Positions 33,882-42,574 are shown, counted from the stretch's first letter. The stretch: DNA of 64,000 nucleotides from Devosia sp. (GCF_017307495.1 NZ_JAFKHE010000020.1:62001-126000); one strand, 5' to 3'. The notes: generated from the letters alone by a model not told the origin. Program-made: numbers and translations.

Positions 33882-35288
33882 TCACTCCCCCGCATAGGCC
33901 TCGCGCATCTCCTCGATCTCGCCCAGCGCCTCGTACAGCGGCCGCCAGTCGTCGCGCTCGGCGATCGGCGCCCACAGCGCCTCCATCTCCTCGATCAGCG
34001 TGGTGCGCGGCGTCTCCCGGCTGAAATACGGATGATCGAGATTGGCGTCGCCGGCCCGCGGATGCGCGCTGATCAGCCCGGCCAGCGTCTCGAATGCCGC
34101 CCCGCGATAGTGCTCGGCCGCCGGGCTGCGCAGCGCCCGCGACCCGTCCCCGCCGCGCCAGTCGAAGAAGAACTGCTCGTAGCCCATCTGCGTCTCGTTG
34201 AGGAAGTTGTACACCTCCTGCACCAGCGCCGAGTCCGCTTCGACCCCCAGCGTTGCCAGCCCCAGCCGGCGCAGCACCGCCGCCCAGATCGCGCGCTGGA
34301 AGGCTGGCCAGAACCGGTTGAGCCCCGCTTCCATCTCCGCGTGCTCGCCCAGCGGCAGCAGCACTTCGGCGAACCGCGTCAGGTTCCAGGCCAGCGTGTC
34401 GGGCTGGCGCCCGAAGGCATAGAGCCCGCTCTCGTCGAAATAGGCCGCCGTGAACGTCGGCTCGTAGGTCGGCAGGAAGCGCCACGGCCCGTAGTCGAAG
34501 CTCTCGCCGGTGATGTTGATGTTGTCGGTATTGAGCACGCCGTGCACGAACCCGGCCGCGATCCAGTTCGCCCCGGTCTCTGCCACCTTTTCGCTCACCG
34601 CGCCGAGGAACTTCGCCGCCCGCCCGTTGTCGCCCTCGACCCACAGCTCCGGGTAGTAGGCCCGCACCGAATGGTCGACCAGCCGTTTGAGCCGCTCCTC
34701 TTCCTTGAGGTAGCTCAGCCGCTGGAACGTGCCGATGCGCGTATGCCCGTGGCTCAGCCGCACCAGCACCGAGGCGCGCGTCGGCGACGGCTCGTCGCCG
34801 CGCTCCAGTTCCTCGCCGGTCTCGATCAGGCTGAGCGACTTCGACGTGTTCACCCCCAGCGCCTCGAGCATCGCCGTCGCCAGCACCTCGCGCACCCCGC
34901 CCTTCAGCGTCAGCCGGCCGTCGCCGCCGCGCGACCACGGCGTGCGTCCCGAGCCCTTGGTGCCGAGGTCCATCAGCCGGCCGTCATTGAGGTCTTCCAG
35001 CTGCGCGAACAGGAAGCCGCGCCCGTCGCCGAGGTCCGGGTTGTAGGTCTGGAACTGATGCCCGTGATAGCGCAGCGCCAGCGGCTCCGCGAACGACCCC
35101 GGCAGCGGCTCGAAGCGCCCGAAATGCGCGATCCACTGCGCCTCGGTGAGCCCATCGAGCCCCACCGACGCCGCCGCCCTCTGGTTGCGGTAGCGCAGGA
35201 TCGTCTGCGGAAAGGCCGCCGGCCGGACCTTGTCGAAATAGCCCTCGCCGAGCTCGGCATGGGTGGTGCGGGGTTTGAATGCCGTCAT
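33882..35288 (-). CDS. selO: SelO family protein adenylyltransferase (YdiU/UPF0061)
   Basis: A 468-residue protein of the SelO pseudokinase-fold family, which AMPylates Ser/Thr/Tyr of proteins in redox homeostasis in bacteria and mitochondria. RYHGHQFQTYNPDLGDGRGF, KGSGRTPWSRGGDGRLTLKG and VREVLATAMLEALGV form the glycine-rich nucleotide region, and FVHGVLNTDNINITGES is the catalytic/metal segment. No selenocysteine is expected in bacterial forms. GGGAGG precedes the ATG at 35288; the frame remains open to 35369 but that part translates a repeat. Monocistronic, bordered by repeat elements on both sides. Confidence 0.94.
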   Translation of the reverse strand: MTAFKPRTTHAELGEGYFDKVRPAAFPQTILRYRNQRAAASVGLDGLTEAQWIAHFGRFEPLPGSFAEPLALRYHGHQFQTYNPDLGDGRGFLFAQLEDLNDGRLMDLGTKGSGRTPWSRGGDGRLTLKGGVREVLATAMLEALGVNTSKSLSLIETGEELERGDEPSPTRASVLVRLSHGHTRIGTFQRLSYLKEEERLKRLVDHSVRAYYPELWVEGDNGRAAKFLGAVSEKVAETGANWIAAGFVHGVLNTDNINITGESFDYGPWRFLPTYEPTFTAAYFDESGLYAFGRQPDTLAWNLTRFAEVLLPLGEHAEMEAGLNRFWPAFQRAIWAAVLRRLGLATLGVEADSALVQEVYNFLNETQMGYEQFFFDWRGGDGSRALRSPAAEHYRGAAFETLAGLISAHPRAGDANLDHPYFSRETPRTTLIEEMEALWAPIAERDDWRPLYEALGEIEEMREAYAGE

Positions 35289-35300
35289 CGTGCCTCCCAG

Positions 35301-35430
35301 CCCCTCATCCGGCGCTACGCGCCACCTTCTCCCCGACGGGGAGAAGAACCGAGCGGCATCGGTGATCACCCCTGTTCCTCTCCCCGTCGGGGAGAGGGTG
35401 GATCGGCCAACGGCCGAGACGGGTGAGGGG
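35301..35430. repeat. Palindromic element, family D copy 3
   Basis: A 130-base element beginning CCCCTCATCCGGCGCTACGC, with hairpin CTTCTCCCCGACGGGGAGAA, a short spacer, hairpin CTCTCCCCGTCGGGGAGAGG, and ending CGAGACGGGTGAGGGG. The two hairpin cores are nearly identical and the outer ends are inverted repeats. It is a near-duplicate, in the same orientation, of 36688-36815. Confidence 0.9.
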
Positions 35431-35456
35431 TGCGCGACCCCGATCGACCGCGGACC

Positions 35457-36650
35457 TCACCGCCGGAACACCCCAACCACTTCGACATGCGTCGAAAACG
35501 CGAACTGGTCCACCGGCACGACACTCTCCAGCCGGTACCCGCCCGCGATCAATATCGCCGCATCGCGCGCGAACGTCTTGGGCTCGCACGACACCGCCAC
35601 CACCGTCTTCACCTTGGATCGCGCGATCTCCCTCGCCTGCGCCTCGGCCCCGGCGCGCGGCGGATCGAACACCACGGCATCGAACGGATCGAGCTCGATC
35701 GGCGCCAGCGGGTCGCGGAACAGGTCGCGCACCTTCGCGTCCACCGGCTTCAGCCCCTGCGTATGGTTGACCGTCTTCTGCAGCGCCGCGATCCCCGGCC
35801 GGTCGCTGTCCGCCGCATGGACCCGCGACTGCTCGGCCAGCCTGAGCGCGAACGGCCCCACCCCGGAGAACAGGTCGGCCACGGCCTTCGCCTTGCCGAC
35901 GCCTTCGACGACCAGCCGCGCCAGCGTCGCCTCGGCCGCCTCGGTGGCCTGCAGGAAGCTGCCCGGCGGAATCTCGACCAGCGCCCTGCCCATTTTCACC
36001 GCCGGCGGCCGCGCCATGAACACCGGATCGCCGTTGAAGGTCAGCCGCGCCAGTTTGTGCGCCCGCGCAAACTCGGCGAGCTGCACCGGCTTGAGCTTGC
36101 GCTCCGATTTCACCGACAGGTCGAGGCCCGTGTCGGTCAGCGTGAAGCTCGCATCGCTGTCGCCCGCCAGCGGTTGCAGGGCGCGTGCGATGCGCGGCGC
36201 GGCCTTGTGCAGCGACGGCACGAGGATCGGGCAGGCCGCGATATCGAGTACGTCGTGCGAGCGCGCCCGCATGTAGCCGGCCCCGGCCTTGCGCACATGC
36301 AGCGTCGCCCGCCGCCGCCCCGTGCCGGTGGCATCGACCAGTTCCGCCACCTCGGCCGCGACGCCGGCATGCTCGAGCGCATTGGCCACCAGCCCGCGCT
36401 TGAACGCCGCATAGCTCGCGCGGCTCAGATGCTGCAGCGCGCAGCCCCCGCAGGTGCCGAAATAGGCGCAGATCGGCCCGGCCCGCTCCGGGCTCGGCTC
36501 GATGATCGAGAGCAGCGTGCCACGCTCACCCTCGAGCGCCACCTCGACCCGCTCGCCCGGCAGCGCGAACGGCACGAACACCCGCGCACCGCCATGTTCG
36601 GCAATGCCGTCGCCATGCTGGCCCAGGGATTGAATGGTGAGTTCGGTCAT
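35457..36650 (-). CDS. Class I SAM-dependent RNA uracil-C5 methyltransferase (RlmD/TrmA family)
   Basis: A 397-residue RNA methyltransferase. The N-terminal TRAM-like region (MTELTIQSLGQHGDGIAEHG) is followed by the iron-sulfur cysteine set ICAYFGTCGGCALQHL (about residues 58-74), the SAM-binding motif VADLFSGVGPFALRLAEQSR (about 265), FDAVVFDPPRAGAEAQ, and the catalytic cysteine in VVAVSCEPKTFARDA. It would form m5U in 23S rRNA or tRNA. No clear ribosome binding site precedes the ATG at 36650. The gene lies between two same-orientation copies of repeat family D. Confidence 0.93.
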   Translation of the reverse strand: MTELTIQSLGQHGDGIAEHGGARVFVPFALPGERVEVALEGERGTLLSIIEPSPERAGPICAYFGTCGGCALQHLSRASYAAFKRGLVANALEHAGVAAEVAELVDATGTGRRRATLHVRKAGAGYMRARSHDVLDIAACPILVPSLHKAAPRIARALQPLAGDSDASFTLTDTGLDLSVKSERKLKPVQLAEFARAHKLARLTFNGDPVFMARPPAVKMGRALVEIPPGSFLQATEAAEATLARLVVEGVGKAKAVADLFSGVGPFALRLAEQSRVHAADSDRPGIAALQKTVNHTQGLKPVDAKVRDLFRDPLAPIELDPFDAVVFDPPRAGAEAQAREIARSKVKTVVAVSCEPKTFARDAAILIAGGYRLESVVPVDQFAFSTHVEVVGVFRR

Positions 36651-36687
36651 GGGCTGGAGGTAGCAGGGATTGGGGCCGCCAGTAAGA

Positions 36688-36815
36688 CCCCTCATCCGGC
36701 GCTACGCGCCACCTTCTCCCCGACGGGGAGAAGAATACCGCACCATCAGCGACCACCTCTATTCCTCTCCCCGTCGGGGAGAGGGTGGACCGGCGAAGCC
36801 GGGACGGGTGAGGGG
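36688..36815. repeat. Palindromic element, family D copy 4
   Basis: A 128-base element: CCCCTCATCCGGCGCTACGC, hairpin CTTCTCCCCGACGGGGAGAA, spacer, hairpin CTCTCCCCGTCGGGGAGAGG, ending GGGACGGGTGAGGGG. It matches 35301-35430 over almost its whole length in the same orientation. Confidence 0.9.
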
Positions 36816-36828
36816 CTTGCGCCCCGCC

Positions 36829-39684
36829 CTACCGGCTCACCTTCTCCAGCAGGCTCGCAATCGAGAAGAACGGGATTCCCATCCGCTCGCTCAGCCCCGT
36901 GGCACAGGTCGAAACCGTCGACAGCCCGACCTCGCACCCCTCGGGGATCTGCGCCTTGCCGAAGCGCGTCGCGTGTTCGTTGAGCTCGGGCACGAACAAC
37001 CCCTTGTCGCCGGCATAGCCGCAGCAGCTGATCGCATCGAGCACCACCACCTTGTCGGCAATTGCCGCCGCCAGCGCGTTGATCGCCTGCTGTTCCTTGA
37101 GGCGCTGCGCCGAGCAGTTGTGGTGCACGGCCACCGCCGGCAGCTTCCGGGTCAGCTTGAGCCTGGGCAGTACTTCGGCGATCAGGAACTCCGCCGAATC
37201 CGCGACCACCGCCTCGCCCGGATGCTCGCGCATGTGCTTGGCGCAGGTCGAGGCATCGGTGAGCACCGGCAGGCGCCCGGCATCGGACAGCCGGTCGAGC
37301 TCGACCCGTGTCCGGCCGCCCACCCGCTCGGCCTCCTCGGGGAAGCCCTTCGACAGGAACGGCTGCCCGCAGCATTCGCCCTCGGCATGCTCCGGCACGA
37401 CCGGATCGAACCCGGCGCGCCTGAGCAGCGCGAGCATCGCCTCGGTCGTCGGCAGCAGCCCGTGCTCGTTCGTCGCCGCGCCGAACAGGCGCGTCGCGCA
37501 ACTGGGGAAGTAGACGACCTTCTCGCCGGTGCCGGCCGGCGCCGCCTTCGGCGCACCCGGTCCCGGCCGCAGTGCCGGCGACACGCGCGGTACCGCCCCA
37601 CCGGTCAGCTTGCGCGCAAGGCCGGCCAGTGCATCCGTCGCCCCGTCGCCGATGATGGTGCGGCTGAGCGCCTGCGCCCCGACCCCGAGCTTCATGCCGC
37701 GCTCGAGCGCCACCATATGCCCGCCGACGGCATGCGCCACGCGCCGCTGTGAGTCGGTCCGCCGCCGCGCCCGCTCGCCAATCACCATCGAGCCGGTCTC
37801 GATGCCCACCGGGCAGCGCAGCGCGCACACATTGCCGGCCGCGCAGGTCGCGAGCCCGGCATAGTCGAACCCCTCCTCCAGCGCCTCGAGTCGTTCCGGG
37901 TCCTCGCCCGAGGCCTTGAGCCGGGCCCGCTCGCGCGTCACCACGATGCGCTGGCGCGGGCTCAGCGTCATGTGATGGCTCGGGCAGGCCGGCTCGCAGA
38001 AGCCGCACTCGATGCACATGTCGACGATCTCGTCGGCGAGCGGCATGCGCTTCAGGTCATGCACATGCACCTGCGGGTCGGGGTTGAGCAGCACGCCCGG
38101 ATTGAGCAGCCCCTCGGGATCGAACAGCGCCTTGATCCGCTGCATCACCCGATAGGCCGTCGCCCCCCACTCGAGCTCGACGAACGAGGCGATGGCCCGT
38201 CCCGTGCCGTGCTCGGCCTTCAGCGAGCCGCCATACTGCACCGAGACCAGCTCGCCCAGCGCCACCGAGAACCTGTCGAACTGCTCGACCTCGGCCGGAT
38301 TGGCGAAGTCCGCCGCCATCTGGAAATGCAGGTTCCCGGCTAGCGCGTGCCCGAACAGCACGCCGTCGTCGTAGCCGTATTCGTCCAGCAGCTTGCGCAT
38401 GTCGATGACGAAGTCGGCCAGCCGCTCCACCGGCGCCGCCACGTCCTCGGTCAGCATGGTCGTGCCCTTGGGCCGTGTCGCCCCGAACATCGGGATGAAG
38501 CCCTTGCGCATGTCCCACAACAGGTGCGCCCGTTCCGCGTCGCCGTCACCGAAGTCGATGTCGGTCGCGCCCTCCGCGCGCAGCACTGCGGTCGCCGCCG
38601 CGATCTCCCTTTCGAGCTCCGCCGGGCTCTCCGCCGTCACGTCGATCAGCATGGCCGGCGAGGTCTCGGTGAAGAACCTGAGGTAGGGCTGCATCACCGG
38701 CAGGTGTTCCACCGCCGCAAGCGCCCGCCGCTCGAGATACTCGGCCGACGTCACCCCATGCGTCTGCTGCACCCCGCCATTGCTCAGCCGCGTGATCGCC
38801 CGTCCGCACGAATGCGGGTCGGGAAACGGGATCAGCCCGGTGACCTTGTAGGGATGCTCTGGGATGGTGTTGTAGGTCACCTCGGACACGAAGCCGAGCG
38901 TCCCCTCCGACCCCACGATCAGGTGGATCAGGATGTCGATCGGATCGTGGAAATCGACCAGCGCGTTGATCGAGTAGCCGACCGTGTTCTTGATCCGGTA
39001 CTTCTCCCGGATCAGCGCCACGAGCTCGGAATCCTGGCAAACTTCCATGTGCAGGTCGTGGAGTTTGCCTAGAAGTTCGGCGTGCGATTCCCGGAAAGCC
39101 CGGACCAACCCGGCGTCCCCGGAATCGAGCACGGTGCCATCGACCAGCATCACCCTCAGCCGCGCCATGGTGTGATAGGTGTTGTACGCCACCCCGCAGC
39201 ACATGCCCGACGAGTTGTTGTTGACTACGCCGCCGATCTTGCAGGTGGCCTGGCTCGCCGGATCTGGGCCAAGCTTTTTGTTGAACGGTTTCAAGGCCTT
39301 GTTGACGTTGGCGACGATCATCGCCGGCCCCAGCGTCACCTGCTCGGCCCCCTCGTGCACCACCAGCTTGCGCCACCCGTCGCCCAGCACGGCGAGCACG
39401 CCGTCGGTGATCGCCTGGCCCGACAGCGACGTCCCCGCCGCCCGGAAGGTGAGCGGCAGCCGTTCCGCCCGCGCCGCCGCGATGACCGCCCTAACCTCTT
39501 GTTCCGTATTGACAATCACCACCACGGCCGGCACCAGCCGATAGTGGCTGGCATCGCCCGAATAGGCATAGGTCATCACCGGATCGGTCATGATCCGATC
39601 CTGCCGGATCACGCCCTTGAGCCGCGCCGCCACGCCCTGCCCGGCTGCAGCCTTGTCCACCCCGATGGGGGCCATGTCGTTCAC
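36829..39684 (-). CDS. FAD and 4Fe-4S D-2-hydroxyacid dehydrogenase (YdiJ/Dld-like fusion)
   Basis: A 951-residue two-part enzyme. The N-terminal FAD-binding PCMH domain (TFRAAGTSLSGQAITDG; CKIGGVVNNNSSGMCCG) and FAD-oxidase C domain (VLFGHALAGNLHFQMAADF; SLKAEHGTGRAIASF) occupy about residues 1-560. A ferredoxin-type module follows (CIECGFCEPACP, CAAGNVCALRCPVG). The C-terminal CCG domains include ECCGQPFLSKGFPEEAERVG and ISCCGYAGDKG. This architecture oxidises D-lactate or D-2-hydroxyglutarate and passes electrons to the membrane chain. The length is close to E. coli YdiJ. The start is a GTG at 39684 (spaced from AGGAC) or the ATG at 39675. Confidence 0.92.
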   Translation of the reverse strand: MNDMAPIGVDKAAAGQGVAARLKGVIRQDRIMTDPVMTYAYSGDASHYRLVPAVVVIVNTEQEVRAVIAAARAERLPLTFRAAGTSLSGQAITDGVLAVLGDGWRKLVVHEGAEQVTLGPAMIVANVNKALKPFNKKLGPDPASQATCKIGGVVNNNSSGMCCGVAYNTYHTMARLRVMLVDGTVLDSGDAGLVRAFRESHAELLGKLHDLHMEVCQDSELVALIREKYRIKNTVGYSINALVDFHDPIDILIHLIVGSEGTLGFVSEVTYNTIPEHPYKVTGLIPFPDPHSCGRAITRLSNGGVQQTHGVTSAEYLERRALAAVEHLPVMQPYLRFFTETSPAMLIDVTAESPAELEREIAAATAVLRAEGATDIDFGDGDAERAHLLWDMRKGFIPMFGATRPKGTTMLTEDVAAPVERLADFVIDMRKLLDEYGYDDGVLFGHALAGNLHFQMAADFANPAEVEQFDRFSVALGELVSVQYGGSLKAEHGTGRAIASFVELEWGATAYRVMQRIKALFDPEGLLNPGVLLNPDPQVHVHDLKRMPLADEIVDMCIECGFCEPACPSHHMTLSPRQRIVVTRERARLKASGEDPERLEALEEGFDYAGLATCAAGNVCALRCPVGIETGSMVIGERARRRTDSQRRVAHAVGGHMVALERGMKLGVGAQALSRTIIGDGATDALAGLARKLTGGAVPRVSPALRPGPGAPKAAPAGTGEKVVYFPSCATRLFGAATNEHGLLPTTEAMLALLRRAGFDPVVPEHAEGECCGQPFLSKGFPEEAERVGGRTRVELDRLSDAGRLPVLTDASTCAKHMREHPGEAVVADSAEFLIAEVLPRLKLTRKLPAVAVHHNCSAQRLKEQQAINALAAAIADKVVVLDAISCCGYAGDKGLFVPELNEHATRFGKAQIPEGCEVGLSTVSTCATGLSERMGIPFFSIASLLEKVSR

Positions 39685-39772
39685 GTCAAACCGTCCTGTG
39701 CGCCTGATGCCGGCACTCTATTGCCCCGCTCCCCCGCTGTCATCCGGTCTGGCCCCTGCGTCCGGAAACAAC

Positions 39773-39799
39773 AAGGGCGCCGAGATGTCCCGGCGCCCT
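39773..39799 (-). terminator. Rho-independent terminator after the PadR gene
   Basis: On the minus strand, AGGGCGCCGG and CGGCGCCCTT form a strong stem followed by GTTGTTT, 21 bases after the PadR stop codon and before the hydroxyacid dehydrogenase gene. Confidence 0.75.
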
Positions 39800-39819
39800 G
39801 CGCATGACCGCAACTGCGG

Positions 39820-40653
39820 CTAGATATCGATATCGCCGCCGTCGTCGTCCAGCCCGTCGCGGATCTCGCGGGCGGCGCGCTGCAGGATTTCGCTGACGCG
39901 CTGTTCCTGCTCCGGCCCGCGTTTCAGCGCCGCCTTGATCGCCTTCTTCAGCGCCTTGCGGGCCTCGTTCACTTCCGGCGCCACGTCGTCGATATCACGG
40001 TCGGGGCGTTCCGCGGGTCCGAAGCCGGGGCCGCGCCCGGGCCAGTCTCCGGCACCCGGCGGAGGTGGCTGCGGAGTCTCGCGATCGCCGAACCAGCCGT
40101 GGCGGCCAAACTCCCGGCCCATGCCGCGAAATCGCTCGCGAAACTGTTCCGCCTCTTCGGGCGTGAACGGAAAGTCGCGGCTGTGCATGCGCTCGCGCAG
40201 GTGCTCCATGCCCGCACCCGCCTTGGCGAGAAAATCGAGCGTCGACTGGATCGCCTCGCGGTTGTCGTTGAGGTGCGTCCGGCCCTCATCGGTGATGGTG
40301 TAGAGCTTCTTGTTGCCTTCCGCCGACGAGGTCACGTAGCCGGCTTCCTCGAGATAGGTGAGCGCCGGATAGACGATGCCGGGGCTCGGCGAATAGAAGC
40401 CCTTGGAATGCTCCTCGACGGCCTTGATCAGGTCGTAGCCGTGCCGTGGCTGCTGCTCGATCAGGTACAGCGCGACGAGCCTGAGGTCGCCCGAGGCCAG
40501 CATCCGCCCGATGCGGAAATTGCCCCCGAACCCGCCCCACTCGCCGGGGTTGATGTTCATGTTGAAGTCGCCGAATTTGCGGAACCCACGGCGCGCCATC
40601 GCTTCCATGCGACGCCACTTCCGCTCCCAGCGCGGATCGTCATGATAGTGCAT
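39820..40653 (-). CDS. PadR-family transcriptional regulator with a long N-terminal extension
   Basis: A 277-residue regulator. The PadR winged helix (about residues 50-125) reads LASGDLRLVALYLIEQQPRH, GFYSPSPGIVYPALTYLEEA and KKLYTITDEGRTHLNDNREA. An N-terminal Arg/Trp/Gly-rich segment (about 1-45, HYHDDPRWERKWRRMEAMAR) and a Pro/Gly-rich linker plus charged helical tail (about 170-277) make it much longer than the usual 100-180 residues. The ATG at 40653 follows GGAGCG. AAGATATATCTT palindromes upstream suggest autoregulation. It ends in an Asp-rich DDDGGDIDI. Confidence 0.9.
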   Translation of the reverse strand: MHYHDDPRWERKWRRMEAMARRGFRKFGDFNMNINPGEWGGFGGNFRIGRMLASGDLRLVALYLIEQQPRHGYDLIKAVEEHSKGFYSPSPGIVYPALTYLEEAGYVTSSAEGNKKLYTITDEGRTHLNDNREAIQSTLDFLAKAGAGMEHLRERMHSRDFPFTPEEAEQFRERFRGMGREFGRHGWFGDRETPQPPPPGAGDWPGRGPGFGPAERPDRDIDDVAPEVNEARKALKKAIKAALKRGPEQEQRVSEILQRAAREIRDGLDDDGGDIDI

Positions 40654-40663
40654 ATTTCGCTCC

Positions 40664-40675
40664 AAGATATATCTT
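40664..40675. promoter_or_regulatory. PadR operator candidate 1
   Basis: AAGATATATCTT, a perfect 12-base palindrome, 11 bases upstream of the PadR start codon. It is AT-rich in a GC-rich neighbourhood and identical to the site at 40725-40736. Confidence 0.6.
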
Positions 40676-40713
40676 ACGGTGACCGGAAGATAGAAGTCGG
40701 GTGCAACCAGTTC

Positions 40714-40736
40714 AAGATATATTCAAGATATATCTT
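40714..40736. promoter_or_regulatory. PadR operator candidate 2 (tandem)
   Basis: AAGATATAT (40714-40722) followed by the perfect palindrome AAGATATATCTT (40725-40736). The full site is spaced 61 bases from the first one, about six helical turns. AT-rich palindromes of this kind are typical PadR sites. Autoregulation is the simplest reading. Confidence 0.6.
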
Positions 40737-40813
40737 ATGGCAGAATGGCTGACGCTGTTCCGAGTGCGCCGGCCTTCATGCTCCCCGGTGGAGGGGGCAC
40801 TACACGCACCGGC

Positions 40814-40952
40814 CATCATCCCGGCGAAAGCCGGGACCCAATGCGCCAGACGATCCGCTGGGTCGTTGGAGCCGATCCAACCGCGAGAGGCGGGCTCCGG
40901 CTGTGCTCACGATGGCCCTTGAGCCGTGGGTCCCGGCTTTCGCCGGGATGAC
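40814..40952. repeat. Palindromic element, family B variant
   Basis: CATCATCCCGGCGAAAGCCG with GGGACCCA on the left, and TGGGTCCCGGCTTTCGCCGG with GATGACGG on the right. These are about 25-base inverted ends around an approximately 80-base spacer, longer than other family members. It fills most of the gap 40741-40969, where I see no gene. Confidence 0.75.
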
Positions 40953-40969
40953 GGCCTGTCGCTGGTCAC

Positions 40970-41776
40970 CTACGGCACAATCGCTGCGATATATCGCTCC
41001 GCCGAGGCGTGCACCTTCGCCTTTGCGTCGGACCCCATCACCCGGTCCCACCAGGCGGAGTAGATCCGGTCATAGGCGAACGGCTCGACGCACGAAACGA
41101 TCCGGCGCACCTCGCGCTCCGGCAGCGGGATGAGGTTGGGATAGGAGTACATGAAGCTGACCCAGCGCGTGTCGGGTACGACCATGATGGTGTCGCCCGT
41201 CATCAGCACGCCCTTGCCGTCCTCGCCGGGCCAGTGCAACGCCGTCGAGCCGACAAAATGCCCACCACAGCGGATCAGCGTCACGTCCTGCCCGAGGTCC
41301 AGCTGCTCGCCGCTCCAGTAGCTGATGCGCTCCGACGGCCGCATCACATATTGCCGGTTGCTCTCGTGGATATGGATCGGCACCCCGCCCAATGCTTCGG
41401 ACCAGTCGACCATCGAGGAATAGAAGTGCGGATGCGAGATCGCCATCGCCTGCACCCCGCCCAGTTCCTTGATCCGCCTGACGCCTTCGTCCGTCACCAG
41501 CGGCGTGCAGTCCCACAGGATTCCGCCACCCGGCTGCCGGATCAGCAGCATGCGCTGCGCGATGGCGATCCCGGGCGTTGCCCCGATCCCCACCAGCCCC
41601 GGCTCCTGCTCCTTGAACTCGAGGCTGTGCTTATGCTGCAGCTCCGCCAATGTCGTCCAGCGCTGCCCCGCCGCCGTCACATACTGCCGCTCGTCATCGC
41701 AGATGGCACAGCGCTCGGGCGGCACCTCGGACGGCGCATGACCCACGCCACAGGTGACGCAGATGAAGGATTGCAT
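40970..41776 (-). CDS. MBL-fold hydrolase-like protein with N-terminal zinc ribbon
   Basis: A 268-residue protein. The N-terminus has a rubredoxin-like knuckle pair, ICVTCGVGHAPSE and ERCAICDDERQY (residues 5-32). The remainder is a metallo-beta-lactamase fold: ISHPHFYSSMVDW in place of the usual HxHxDH, IRCGGHFVGSTALHWPGED for the third His, VLMTGDTIMV for the bridging Asp. The missing Asp-His in the first motif means at most one normal metal site. Function unknown; related proteins are annotated only as MBL-fold. Monocistronic, upstream of a repeat on the 3' side. Confidence 0.82.
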   Translation of the reverse strand: MQSFICVTCGVGHAPSEVPPERCAICDDERQYVTAAGQRWTTLAELQHKHSLEFKEQEPGLVGIGATPGIAIAQRMLLIRQPGGGILWDCTPLVTDEGVRRIKELGGVQAMAISHPHFYSSMVDWSEALGGVPIHIHESNRQYVMRPSERISYWSGEQLDLGQDVTLIRCGGHFVGSTALHWPGEDGKGVLMTGDTIMVVPDTRWVSFMYSYPNLIPLPEREVRRIVSCVEPFAYDRIYSAWWDRVMGSDAKAKVHASAERYIAAIVP

Positions 41777-41871
41777 CGGAAATCTCCGGTCGATGTGGTG
41801 CTGCCCAAGCCACTCTTATCCGGAGCCGAACTGAACGGGGCATGAAATGTGGATGGGGAAGACGGTGTCGC

Positions 41872-42483
41872 CTAAGCCACCAGCCCCTTCCACCGCTCCA
41901 GCTCGTCCAGCGTCTCCCCCGCCCCGGCCAGCACGAACTGGTAGATGTCGAAGCCGCCCACCATCACCCCGTAATAGCCCGGGCGCTCGCGCGCCTCGTG
42001 CTTGAGGCGCAGGATCAGGTCGCGGTCACAGGCGGAGAGGTCGGCGCGCAGGTTCGCGTCGCGCGCCTGGCGCACGGCAAAGTCGAACGGCTCCCAGCCC
42101 CAGATGTCGCACGTCCAGTGGTTGCCGGCGTGGTCCTTGAACTGGATGCCCCAGTAGAGCCCGGCGCCGAGTGCATGCGGCTCGACATAGTCGTTGATGA
42201 AGCTGGCCTTGTGCAGCTGCAGCCCGGCCCGGTCGAACTGGATGGCGATGTCGGCGGCCAGCCCCGCCCATTCGGCCCAGCGTTCGGCCTCGCACGGCAT
42301 GTGGATGTCAATGTCGCGCCATACCATCAGATCGTAGCCGGCGCTGCCGGTCACCACCGCCTCGCCGAAGCGCGCGTTGAGCAGCTCGAGCAGGCCGGTG
42401 TCGACCAGTACGTTGCGGGCCTCGGCCCTCAGTTCGGCAGCGATGCGCCGCCTCTCCCCCGCGTCCTGAAAGGCAGCGTCCAT
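41872..42483 (-). CDS. Nucleotidyltransferase-like protein
   Basis: Unnamed 203-residue protein. VVTGSAGYDLMVWRDIDIHM (about residues 43-62) fits the GS...DxD pattern of the DNA polymerase beta-like nucleotidyltransferase fold. Later acidic residues are in WTCDIWGWEPFDF (about 120-132). The C-terminal half is helical (RADLSACDRDLILRLKHEAR, GYYGVMVGGFDIYQFVLAGA). It may transfer a nucleotide to a small molecule or protein, or be a toxin-like enzyme without a neighbour; no partner gene is visible. The ATG at 42483 is used; a GTG at 42489 is alternative. Confidence 0.6.
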   Translation of the reverse strand: MDAAFQDAGERRRIAAELRAEARNVLVDTGLLELLNARFGEAVVTGSAGYDLMVWRDIDIHMPCEAERWAEWAGLAADIAIQFDRAGLQLHKASFINDYVEPHALGAGLYWGIQFKDHAGNHWTCDIWGWEPFDFAVRQARDANLRADLSACDRDLILRLKHEARERPGYYGVMVGGFDIYQFVLAGAGETLDELERWKGLVA

Positions 42484-42549
42484 GCCCACTCTCCCGCACC
42501 CGGGCCCGGACGTCCCAACATCCCGACCCGCTCCCGAACCCCGGGAATC

Positions 42550-42574
42550 AAAAGCCCGGCTCGTGAGCCGGGCT
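42550..42574 (-). terminator. Rho-independent terminator of the ribosomal operon (after rplS)
   Basis: Minus strand AGCCCGGCT, CACG loop, AGCCGGGCT followed by TTTTGATT, 56 bases after the rplS stop. A textbook stem and T-run. Confidence 0.9.
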
